Part shown: in pieces, positions 1 through 6,299 of the stretch | Position numbering within the stretch: position 1 is the stretch's first letter | Layout: each line of letters begins with the position of its first letter | Made by a program: the position numbers and the translations under genes | DNA from: Lachnospiraceae bacterium | GTDB lineage: Bacteria; Bacillota; Clostridia; Lachnospirales; Lachnospiraceae | Assembly (NCBI GenBank): GCA_031285465.1 | Contig: JAITWD010000262.1 | Location: 1-6,360, forward strand | Direction of reading: 5' to 3' | DNA length: 6,360 nucleotides | The notes under the pieces: model-generated | Databases searched by the model: none | What the model was told of the DNA's origin: nothing | Seen by the model: only the letters and a program-made list of their open reading frames with translations

Positions 1-425
1 GTCGCCGTTCCCTTCCGGTGAAAGGCGCGGTTTGCCAACATCAAGTCGTTTACCATTATATCATAACAATAATTATCTCCGCCAATAGAAACTGCCAGGG
101 GAGACATTTTTTTGCCGAAAACAAGGTGATAGCGGTAATCAATAAAACTCTCCTTGTTGCCGGTCAGGGCGCGGTACAGATAATATAGGATATGAGCGAT
201 GCGATGATCGGCAAACTTACGTTCCTGCATCAATGCACACAGTCCCTTTAATGAGTAGCGTTCATCTTCAGTGACACTGTTGGTCACCACCGCCACCGGA
301 TGCTCGATCATCTTGCAGGTACTGTTGACGATGGCTTCGCAGCCATGATTTCCGCTACCAGCGTGCATATAAAAGATAATATGATCACACCGGGCATGTT
401 CCTTCTTAATGTGGGTGTTTTTCAT
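1..425 (-). CDS. Polysaccharide pyruvyl transferase family protein, N-terminal part (cut by window edge)
   Basis: Family members typically move pyruvate from phosphoenolpyruvate to a sugar of a surface polysaccharide, giving an acidic ketal; some relatives have other or unknown roles. The ATG at 425-423 opens a frame that runs off the left edge after 141 codons, so the C-terminal part is missing. Translation shows a beta strand IIFYMHAGSGNHGCEAIV (about residues 16-33), whose G-S-G-N-x-G-C-E-A signature matches the start of this family, and SIGGDNYCYD at about 113-122, the family's second glycine-rich motif with an aspartate. I see no signal peptide, so it is probably cytoplasmic. The start overlaps the stop of the GT2 gene as ATGA and is preceded by AAGGA 8 bases upstream, so it is the last visible gene of the operon. 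The family call is firm; pyruvate as donor and the acceptor sugar are inferred. Confidence 0.88.
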   Translation of the reverse strand, partial: MKNTHIKKEHARCDHIIFYMHAGSGNHGCEAIVNSTCKMIEHPVAVVTNSVTEDERYSLKGLCALMQERKFADHRIAHILYYLYRALTGNKESFIDYRYHLVFGKKMSPLAVSIGGDNYCYDIMVNDLMLANRAFHRKGTA

Positions 426-1519
426 CGGTTCCGTCCTTTCCATGCGTGATAGGCACTGACATAAATACCGGGGAACCGGCTAAAGATCGATACCTTCACT
501 TTATAGCCCTGGTCAAGCACGGAAAAAGCGCCTGGTACCTTTATCGCCTCCTTAAGATACTGCCGGCAAAGTTTTATTCTGCCCTGATTTTGCTTTCTAT
601 CCACCGATGGTAATTCGGCAATCTTGCCCACCGTCAACAAAATGGATATCAGTAAGATTCCCGTTGCCCGGTAGGTTAGATCCGGCCGCAGTTTATCTAT
701 CCGTTTCGCCGCCATCTGCCAGCAGGTGATCTGATCCATATAGCTTGCCCGAAAGGTGCGGTTCATGGCACCATGGGGATTTTGAAAATAGGCGTAACCA
801 GGGCGATCGGAAATGGTTATCCGCCGGACTGCACTGGCGGTCGCCAACACAAATAGCATATCCTCGCCTATCGATATCCCTTCTTCAAAGCGGATATCAA
901 TAATGCTTTGCCGTCGGTAAAGCTTACTCCAGCAACGGGTATCCCCGCTGAGGATTCCTTTGTCAATAAATTCGATTCCGCTATAGGTGTTCTCCCTGAC
1001 TCTTGTTGCCTTCTGATCACCCTTTCCTTTTAGCCGGTCAAATTCTTCTTCACTTTGCCACGGGGCAAAACCGCACCCGGTTATATCACTGTCGGTCCGC
1101 TTCGCTAATGAAAGCAGAGCGATCAACGCGCCCGGCAATAGCCGGTCATCGGCATCGACAAAGGTTACGTAGGTACCGGTCGCCATTGCCAGGCCGGCAT
1201 TACGGGCGCATGATACCCCCAGGTCTTCCATGGTTATTACCTTGACCCCGTTGTATTCTTCCTGTAACCGCTCACAAACCGCTGCCGTTTTATCGGTCGA
1301 ACCATCATTGATAATGATCACCTCTATAACGATCGCCTGTTCCGACTGTGTCACAATACTTTCCACACAAGCCTGCAGATACTCCTGACCGTTATGCACC
1401 GGTACGATGACGCTGATCCTGTCCTGTTCTATCCGGTTTGTTTCCGTTAATGGTGCATTTATTTTTGTTGTCGTGTTATTCGCTTCTATTCGTTCCATAT
1501 CCTTTTCTTTTATTGTCAT
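422..1519 (-). CDS. Family 2 glycosyltransferase (GT-A fold), polysaccharide chain extension
   Basis: A 365-residue GT2 enzyme, expected to add one sugar from a nucleotide-sugar donor to the lipid-linked repeat unit at the cytoplasmic membrane face. Visible motifs in order are ISVIVPVHN (35-43), the nucleotide-binding INDGSTD (70-76), GVSCARNAGLA (101-111), the DXD-type metal site FVDADD (120-125), a CWSKLYRR segment (186-193), and GED (218-220), the usual position of the acidic catalytic-base motif in this subfamily. The C-terminal half carries a hydrophobic helix near 286-298 and a basic end (KGRNR), possibly for membrane contact. A polar extension of about 33 residues precedes the first strand, longer than usual. 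GAGGA 5 bases upstream of the ATG at 1519 and the ATGA overlap with the preceding gene favour this start; Met8 (1498), after GAAAAGG, is a weaker alternative. Donor and acceptor sugars cannot be read from the sequence. Confidence 0.93.
   Translation of the reverse strand: MTIKEKDMERIEANNTTTKINAPLTETNRIEQDRISVIVPVHNGQEYLQACVESIVTQSEQAIVIEVIIINDGSTDKTAAVCERLQEEYNGVKVITMEDLGVSCARNAGLAMATGTYVTFVDADDRLLPGALIALLSLAKRTDSDITGCGFAPWQSEEEFDRLKGKGDQKATRVRENTYSGIEFIDKGILSGDTRCWSKLYRRQSIIDIRFEEGISIGEDMLFVLATASAVRRITISDRPGYAYFQNPHGAMNRTFRASYMDQITCWQMAAKRIDKLRPDLTYRATGILLISILLTVGKIAELPSVDRKQNQGRIKLCRQYLKEAIKVPGAFSVLDQGYKVKVSIFSRFPGIYVSAYHAWKGRNR
434..438 (-). promoter_or_regulatory. Ribosome binding site of the pyruvyl transferase gene
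   Basis: On the minus strand AAGGA lies 8 bases before the ATG at 425. It falls inside the last codons of the upstream GT2 gene. Together with the ATGA overlap this fixes the start and suggests translational coupling. Confidence 0.65.
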
Positions 1520-2583
1520 TTCCGTCCTCGCTCACGCAATCCATAGAAGCCCTTCATCGCCATTCTTAACAGGAGGATGAACGGTCCATATGGATACCTT
1601 AACACCATCCATAGCAACCGGTTGGCCTTCTCTTTCAGTATGACCGGATAGGATGCTACCAGCTTAGGGGTCTGCTCCATGCGTCCCACCATCTTAATAT
1701 TCTTTAGGTATTCATTGCCTTGTCGATTACCCCGGGCCTCATTCTTAAGAACCAACATCAACAAAAATAAATATTCCTGACCACACTGCCGATCAATCTC
1801 CTGGCCGGTCAGATTAAGTTTATTGAGCACCGCTTTCTTCTGGAAAATCTCCCGGATAATCCTTCCTAACAAACGGATATTTTCATATAGTCCGGGATCA
1901 TAGGCATGGACCATCGACATATCATTATAAAGATAGTGATAAAAGTAACCATCGGCCATGATCACGATCCGCCGGCTATCCAGCCGTGCCGGCAAAATAA
2001 TATTAACATCCTCACCCATTCTGACCGCTTTATTACAATAGACTAAGTTGTTCTCAATTAATTCGCGGTTGATCAATTTCATGCAGCGTGAAAAGGAAAT
2101 CAATCGCTGCTCATTTCCCAAAATGCCCCGAAATACTTTAGCCAGTCCCTCCCCTTCATAACACCCCGGTGCCAATCCATGTTTTACGTAAACCGATCGG
2201 TCCGACCGCTCAATCAGGTGATTGCAGCAGATCACTTCTCCCCCGCCAAGATCCAGGTGTGCTGCCATTTCCTCAATCATTACCGACTCCACCCAGTCGT
2301 CGCTATCAACAAAACACAGGTAGGAGCCTGTCGATTCCGCCACTCCTGCCTGCCATGCCACCATCAAGCCACCGTTAGCCTGATGGATTACCCTGACCCG
2401 ATCATCCGCCTGTGCATATCGGTCACACAGCGCTCCGCTTTCATCGGTCGAACCATCATCCACCAAGATTATTTCCAGTGCTGTCCACCGCTTCTTAAGC
2501 AGACTTTGAACGCAACGATCCAGGAAAGCGGCGGCGTTATAAACCGGAACAATAATGCTAATGATTTGCTGTGACCTATTCAT
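1516..2583 (-). CDS. Family 2 glycosyltransferase (GT-A fold) with altered ARN motif
   Basis: A 355-residue GT2 enzyme, expected to extend the lipid-linked oligosaccharide in the cytoplasm. Motifs, counted from the start chosen here, are IISIIVPVYN (7-16), LVDDGSTD (40-47), the metal-binding FVDSDD (91-96), SRCMKLINREL (165-174) and GED (190-192). The segment that usually reads G-L-S-x-A-R-N-x-G reads GGLMVAWQAG (71-80), so the usual Arg-Asn pair is Trp-Gln. The C terminus is hydrophobic (about 320-345) with a basic tail (RERGRK), suggesting peripheral membrane attachment. The frame stays open to an ATG at 2607, but that start lacks a well-placed ribosome site, whereas the ATG at 2583 follows AAGGGGGAAGG closely and gives an 8-base overlap with the GT4 gene, so 2583 is preferred. 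It is clearly related to the next GT2 gene over the first 110 residues or so. Sugar specificity is unknown. Confidence 0.92.
   Translation of the reverse strand: MNRSQQIISIIVPVYNAAAFLDRCVQSLLKKRWTALEIILVDDGSTDESGALCDRYAQADDRVRVIHQANGGLMVAWQAGVAESTGSYLCFVDSDDWVESVMIEEMAAHLDLGGGEVICCNHLIERSDRSVYVKHGLAPGCYEGEGLAKVFRGILGNEQRLISFSRCMKLINRELIENNLVYCNKAVRMGEDVNIILPARLDSRRIVIMADGYFYHYLYNDMSMVHAYDPGLYENIRLLGRIIREIFQKKAVLNKLNLTGQEIDRQCGQEYLFLLMLVLKNEARGNRQGNEYLKNIKMVGRMEQTPKLVASYPVILKEKANRLLWMVLRYPYGPFILLLRMAMKGFYGLRERGRK
1525..1529 (-). promoter_or_regulatory. Ribosome binding site of the downstream GT2 gene
   Basis: GAGGA on the minus strand sits 5 bases before the ATG at 1519 and lies within the final codons of the preceding GT2 gene. 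It supports the long start (Met1) over Met8. Confidence 0.6.
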
Positions 2584-3640
2584 TACCTTCCCCCTTAAGC
2601 CGTTCATATATTTTCACCAGCTCCTCTACCCGATGAGCCATATCATAATCTTTGATGATCCGCTCACGTGCCGCCCTTCCATAGTTTTCCCGCAATTGTT
2701 CATCTAAAAGCAACCGCTTGAGCCCGTCGGTCAAAGAAGGGACCGCGCCCGGCTCGACCAACAACCCATTGATCCCGCTCTCTATGATTTGCGGAATGCC
2801 GCCCACAGCGGTACTCACAACCGCCATACCAGCTGCCATCGCCTCCAGCAATGAAACCGGTTGCCCCTCAAAATAGCTGGGTAAAACGAAAATGCTACAC
2901 TCTTCCATCCAGCGCTTTTTTTCGTCGTCATCGATCCACCCCAGCCAGGTAACTAAATCGCCCAATGCTTTCGCCTGCTCTGCCAAAACATTATCTTCCC
3001 ACACACCACCCAGGTATAACCGGACCTCCGGGAGAGATTCCACAAGCAAAGGCATTGCCGAAAGTAACTCTCCAATCCCTTTCTCCCGGCAGAGTCGTCC
3101 CAGAAAGAGTATCGCTTGTCCAGTGTGATCACGCTTACCCTCCGGCGGAATGGCAATGGCATTTTCCAGCACCATCAGCTTTTCCTCCGAAACCAGGGGA
3201 CGGAAAAAATCGGCCCATTGCTTTGACAGTACGATAAATCGATCGGCCATATTTAATGTCGCCCTGATCCCTTTCTGCGCTGCTACCCCCGACCGCTCAT
3301 AATAAAAGCCATTAAAGTCCCCACCATGCTCGTGGATAACGATCCTTTTATTAAACCGTACCGCTGTCTTAATAAAAACCTGCTTTCGATAGAAACTGGC
3401 ATCGGCGGCCATATTAACATGCAATATCTGCATCCACGGCAGAACCAATAAAAAATGAAAAAATGCCATCATAGCTTTAAGTAATTTGCGCCCCTTACTG
3501 CCATCAATCATCGTTCCGATATAGATCAGACCGACCTTATCGTTAAGACCCGCCTGATAGTAATTATTAACCACTGCCGATACGCCGCCATGAACCCGTC
3601 TGTCGGCCCCGATCATCACCACCCTGATGCGTTTTTCCAT
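2576..3640 (-). CDS. Family 4 glycosyltransferase (GT-B fold)
   Basis: A 354-residue retaining-type GT4 enzyme that should transfer a sugar from a nucleotide-sugar donor to the growing lipid-linked repeat unit. The N-terminal Rossmann domain begins RVVMIG (6-11) with the glycine-rich VHGGVSAVV (16-24), then HVNMAADASFYRK (74-86) and HEHGGDF (103-109). The C-terminal donor-binding domain starts at ILFLGRLCREKGI (177-189) and holds the E-x7-E motif: E258 and E266 in FEGQPVSLLEAMAAG, followed by VVSTAVGGIPQII (274-286) and GLLVEP. Length and motif order match single-domain GT4 enzymes of Gram-positive exopolysaccharide clusters. A hydrophobic stretch near 56-72 is probably a membrane-facing helix rather than a transmembrane segment. 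It follows the sugar transferase gene after 32 bases and overlaps the next GT2 gene by 8 bases. The sugar added is unknown. Confidence 0.94.
   Translation of the reverse strand: MEKRIRVVMIGADRRVHGGVSAVVNNYYQAGLNDKVGLIYIGTMIDGSKGRKLLKAMMAFFHFLLVLPWMQILHVNMAADASFYRKQVFIKTAVRFNKRIVIHEHGGDFNGFYYERSGVAAQKGIRATLNMADRFIVLSKQWADFFRPLVSEEKLMVLENAIAIPPEGKRDHTGQAILFLGRLCREKGIGELLSAMPLLVESLPEVRLYLGGVWEDNVLAEQAKALGDLVTWLGWIDDDEKKRWMEECSIFVLPSYFEGQPVSLLEAMAAGMAVVSTAVGGIPQIIESGINGLLVEPGAVPSLTDGLKRLLLDEQLRENYGRAARERIIKDYDMAHRVEELVKIYERLKGEGNE
2586..2596 (-). promoter_or_regulatory. Ribosome binding site that decides the start of the upstream GT2 gene
   Basis: The minus strand reads AAGGGGGAAGG just before the ATG at 2583; the AAGGGGG part lies 6 bases away. 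The alternative ATG at 2607 has its nearest purine block (GAGGAG) 14 bases away. This supports the shorter protein. Confidence 0.65.
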
Positions 3641-3653
3641 CTTTACCGCATTA

Positions 3654-3658
3654 CTCCT
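3654..3658 (-). promoter_or_regulatory. Ribosome binding site in the 32-base gap before the GT4 gene
   Basis: AGGAG on the minus strand is the only good Shine-Dalgarno match in the gap, but it lies 13 bases from the GT4 ATG at 3640, which is long. A second ATG (3651-3649) sits 2 bases after it and opens only ATG-CGG-TAA. Confidence 0.5.
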
Positions 3659-3672
3659 AATCTGTTCAACTT

Positions 3673-5085
3673 TTATTTAGATCCCTTAGCGGTAAAAACC
3701 ACCCCAAGAGTCCTCAACAAAATTTTGATATCCAACCGTAACGACCAACTGTCAATATACTGCAGGTCATATTTTACCACATCATCGAAATCGTCTACCT
3801 CGCTACGTCCGCTAACCTGCCACAAACCGGTCAAACCGGGAGTTCGGCTTATCCTCCGTCGATAATACTGATTATACTTCTCAAATTCATCCAAGGTCGG
3901 TGGCCTGGTTCCTACCAGGCTCATATCCCCGACCAACACATTGAGAAACTGTGGTAACTCATCAATACTGGTCTTACGGATAAACCGTCCCACCTTGGTA
4001 ATCCGTGGATCATTCTCCATCTTAAACATTAATCCTGAGATTTCATTATGGGTGATCAGTTCCTTCTTGCGTTCCTCTGCATCCTGATACATTGAACGGA
4101 ACTTGTAAATCTTGAACCGCCTGCCATTACGGCCAATCCTGACCTGTGAAAAAAAGACCGGTCCCCGCGATTCCAGCTTAATGGCCATCGCCACAAAAGG
4201 CAAAAACAAAGTAGTAATGATCACCCCAACCAGCCCCCCTAAGATATCCATCAACCGCTTGATCAGCAACCGCTTATAACTGCTTTGAAAACGGGTATAG
4301 GTAATCACGGTATAATTGGCAAAGGTATCAATCTTACTGCGGTTGGACTCCACATCGGGCAATTCAAGATTATAATGACAATTAACCCCCATCTCATCAA
4401 ACCCGTTGATCAAACCCTTAATCTTGCGCTGTGACAACTCTGGGGTATTAATGAATACCTCATCAAAAGCCATGCTGGTGGTCACCTCGATCAGGTCGTC
4501 CATCCCCGCCACAATTGGGATTCCGCCGACCTCCTGACCGGAACGATCTTCATCCAGACAGGCTAGTGCCGTAATCTGATAGTGAATGCCCAATTCCTTA
4601 GTCAAGCGCTCCAAGGTGCTCTCCAAATTATTGTTTTGGCTCACCACTAAAACCTTGATAACCTCTTTGTCATTGGAATAGTGAAAGTGTAGTATCTTCT
4701 TGATGAGCAGGTGCAAAAGAAAGCCAATGATAATATTGCTGATAATAAAATACAATGTTACCAGACGGGAAAAAACCTCCGCCCACTTTAATGCAACCAA
4801 AACGCTTTCTACCACCAGAATCATTATTATATTATACTTTACTATTGTTCCCGCTTCTTTTTGCCAGCTACGCTTGACGAAATCACGATTCCAGTCAACA
4901 AAAAAGTTATAGACGGTACAGAACAATAAAAAGATCAGACAGACCTGAAAGTGGATCCCTTTATCTTCCATATCACGGAAATTACCATGGCGCAGATAGG
5001 TCGACAGCATAAATGATAACCAGATGCACAATAAATCGGCAAGCCACAAACCGTATACTTCCATCACTTTATTTTTCTGTTTCAT
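3673..5085 (-). CDS. Polyprenyl-phosphate sugar-1-phosphate transferase (initiating glycosyltransferase, WbaP/CpsE type)
   Basis: This 470-residue membrane enzyme should start repeat-unit synthesis by moving a sugar-1-phosphate from a UDP-sugar to undecaprenyl phosphate. Hydrophobic segments near 11-30, 46-64, 84-103 and 107-128 make the N-terminal membrane domain. A Rossmann-like CoA_binding_3-type domain follows (about 143-245). The C-terminal bacterial sugar transferase domain begins with KRLMDILGGLVG (276-287) and a re-entrant hydrophobic helix to about 303, then GPVFFSQVRIGRNGRRF (308-324), YKFRSM (327-332), the probable catalytic Asp-Glu pair D375-E376 in SIDELPQF, SLVGTRPP (389-396), and RTPGLTGLWQVSGR (414-427). 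An in-frame ATG at 5145 would add 20 residues overlapping the polymerase, but AGGAGGG directly before 5085 and the ATGA overlap there make 5085 the better start. Full length with all catalytic motifs. Glucose, galactose or an N-acetylated sugar are all possible first sugars. Confidence 0.96.
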   Translation of the reverse strand: MKQKNKVMEVYGLWLADLLCIWLSFMLSTYLRHGNFRDMEDKGIHFQVCLIFLLFCTVYNFFVDWNRDFVKRSWQKEAGTIVKYNIIMILVVESVLVALKWAEVFSRLVTLYFIISNIIIGFLLHLLIKKILHFHYSNDKEVIKVLVVSQNNNLESTLERLTKELGIHYQITALACLDEDRSGQEVGGIPIVAGMDDLIEVTTSMAFDEVFINTPELSQRKIKGLINGFDEMGVNCHYNLELPDVESNRSKIDTFANYTVITYTRFQSSYKRLLIKRLMDILGGLVGVIITTLFLPFVAMAIKLESRGPVFFSQVRIGRNGRRFKIYKFRSMYQDAEERKKELITHNEISGLMFKMENDPRITKVGRFIRKTSIDELPQFLNVLVGDMSLVGTRPPTLDEFEKYNQYYRRRISRTPGLTGLWQVSGRSEVDDFDDVVKYDLQYIDSWSLRLDIKILLRTLGVVFTAKGSK

Positions 5086-6299
5086 TCGCCCTCCTGTGGG
5101 TGCGCCCCCCGCATGCCCTTCTTGAATATTCCCCAAAAATAGCAAGTTTCACCACTCCCGACATGTAACATCGCACTACCGTACGCGCCATAGAAAAATA
5201 ATGGGAAAGCTCTTGCCAGATAGACCGAGACCAGATGGGCCTCAACGATCGTATAAACTGCCAGCATTACGATTAAGATCATCGCCATGTAATCCTTATG
5301 GCGACGACATTCTGCAATTAATAGCACCTGCATCACCGTCATAACCATCCCCGGTATGATACCGAACCAGTAAAACATTCTGACCCAGCCCATATCAAAG
5401 TAGTAATCAAAGTGCCCTGGTATGGAAAAGGACTTCCAGGAGGTTAATGCACCGGCATGAGCCTCCGTGTTCCAATATAGGTTCCTGATACGACCGGAAA
5501 AAAAACGATCGATCATGTCCAGTATTGAATTACTTACAGTATCCTTTGATACCTCCGCCGCCCATATCGATAGCCCGATACAGCCAATAAAAATAATGAT
5601 TCCCACAATATAGATCCAGTTAGCGCTTTGAAGTTTAACCGATTTATAAAAAATAAAGGTTACGACGATCGCCATTGTCGTAATCGCAAATGCGGTTTTA
5701 GAGTCGGTAAGATAAAACATCCCTAAATTCATAATGAATATCAGGGCAAATTTAACCGAACTTAGCCGTTTCCGATAAATATACATATACAATAAAAGCA
5801 ACATTAAAAACATACAATGCAGTCCGTTCGGATGTCCCAAGCCTAAGCTGTACCTGGTTTCAATCATACCCTGTCGGAATTCCTGAGTCAGGCTAACCGC
5901 TCCCACCACGCCCAACAAGGACAACCCGATCATCACAATGCAACCGCCCAGGGTTACCACAAAGAGATAGTTTAGTGCTGGCACAAGTTTAATGCCCTTC
6001 ATGGCTGCCACAAAAGCTACCGCCCGTAGCAGGATATTTTCACCGGTATACAAATAAAATGCACCAGCAAGAACTAGCGTGATCGCCAGCACCAGCCATT
6101 CCTTACGGGTACGACCGGTTACCGCCACCTTAAATGCAAACAACAAAAAAGTTACCCTGAACAATTGCCCTTCGGGAAGGGGTGCCAGTGAACTTATTTC
6201 AACCAGCATAATGATAAGCTCTATTGTAAGTCCCAGGTAAAATATCCCCGGCACTACCTTGTCTTGTAAGAAATCTCTATTGCGCTTCCACCATTGCAT
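5082..6299 (-). CDS. Wzy-like polysaccharide polymerase (O-antigen polymerase family), polytopic membrane protein
   Basis: A 405-residue, strongly hydrophobic protein with roughly 11-12 predicted membrane segments (for example 17-37, 67-85, 110-133, 158-176, 181-197, 200-219, 227-248, 308-330, 336-358). The best landmarks are RYSLGLGHPNGLH (149-161) and YLTDSKTAF (196-204), which match the R-x-S-L-G-x-x-H-P-N and T-D-S-(R/K)-T-A patterns of Wzy-like proteins of Gram-positive polysaccharide clusters, and FFSGR (266-270) at the start of the large outer loop (about 249-305). Such proteins join undecaprenyl-linked repeat units outside the membrane. Sequence is poorly conserved in this family, so the call rests on topology, motifs and context beside the initiating transferase. 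The ATG at 6299 is the first in-frame start in the window; the frame is also open upstream to the edge without ATG, GTG or TTG, so a start outside cannot be fully excluded. Its ribosome site is weak. Confidence 0.88.
   Translation of the reverse strand: MQWWKRNRDFLQDKVVPGIFYLGLTIELIIMLVEISSLAPLPEGQLFRVTFLLFAFKVAVTGRTRKEWLVLAITLVLAGAFYLYTGENILLRAVAFVAAMKGIKLVPALNYLFVVTLGGCIVMIGLSLLGVVGAVSLTQEFRQGMIETRYSLGLGHPNGLHCMFLMLLLLYMYIYRKRLSSVKFALIFIMNLGMFYLTDSKTAFAITTMAIVVTFIFYKSVKLQSANWIYIVGIIIFIGCIGLSIWAAEVSKDTVSNSILDMIDRFFSGRIRNLYWNTEAHAGALTSWKSFSIPGHFDYYFDMGWVRMFYWFGIIPGMVMTVMQVLLIAECRRHKDYMAMILIVMLAVYTIVEAHLVSVYLARAFPLFFYGAYGSAMLHVGSGETCYFWGIFKKGMRGAHPQEGE
5089..5095 (-). promoter_or_regulatory. 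Ribosome binding site that decides the start of the sugar transferase gene
   Basis: AGGAGGG on the minus strand ends 3 bases before the ATG at 5085 (4 bases if AGGAGG is counted). It is the strongest Shine-Dalgarno match in the window and rules in favour of 5085 over the in-frame ATG at 5145. Confidence 0.7.

Noticed and set aside
1292..2459. A 17-base identical sequence at 1292-1308 and 2443-2459
   Set aside because: Both copies encode the DGSTD motif of GT2 enzymes; identity follows from the conserved motif and shared codon choice, not from a repeat element.
2179..2574. Plus-strand open frame of 131 codons opposite the GT2 gene
   Set aside because: It lies wholly antisense to a GT2 gene with all its family motifs, has no recognisable domain and no ribosome site of note. 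The same applies to the other shorter plus-strand frames (for example 1003-1245, 2965-3237, 3590-3865, 4700-4912).
2584..2607. N-terminal extension of the upstream GT2 from an ATG at 2607
   Set aside because: The nearest purine-rich block is 14 bases away, whereas the ATG at 2583 has a close AAGGGGGAAGG and starts 6 residues before the first conserved strand, as is normal for GT2 enzymes.
3903..3920. Perfect 7-base inverted repeat (GCCTGGT / ACCAGGC) with a 4-base loop
   Set aside because: It lies inside the codons for the conserved SLVGTRPP segment and is not followed by a T tract on either strand, so it is not a convincing terminator or regulatory hairpin.
4831..4836. TATAAT on the minus strand inside the sugar transferase gene, resembling a -10 box
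   Set aside because: It is in an AT-rich membrane-segment coding region, and the sequence 17 bases upstream does not resemble TTGACA. There is no reason for an internal promoter here.
5086..5145. N-terminal extension of the sugar transferase from an ATG at 5145
   Set aside because: The added 20 residues overlap the polymerase end and lack family-like character, while AGGAGGG and an ATGA overlap mark 5085 as the start.
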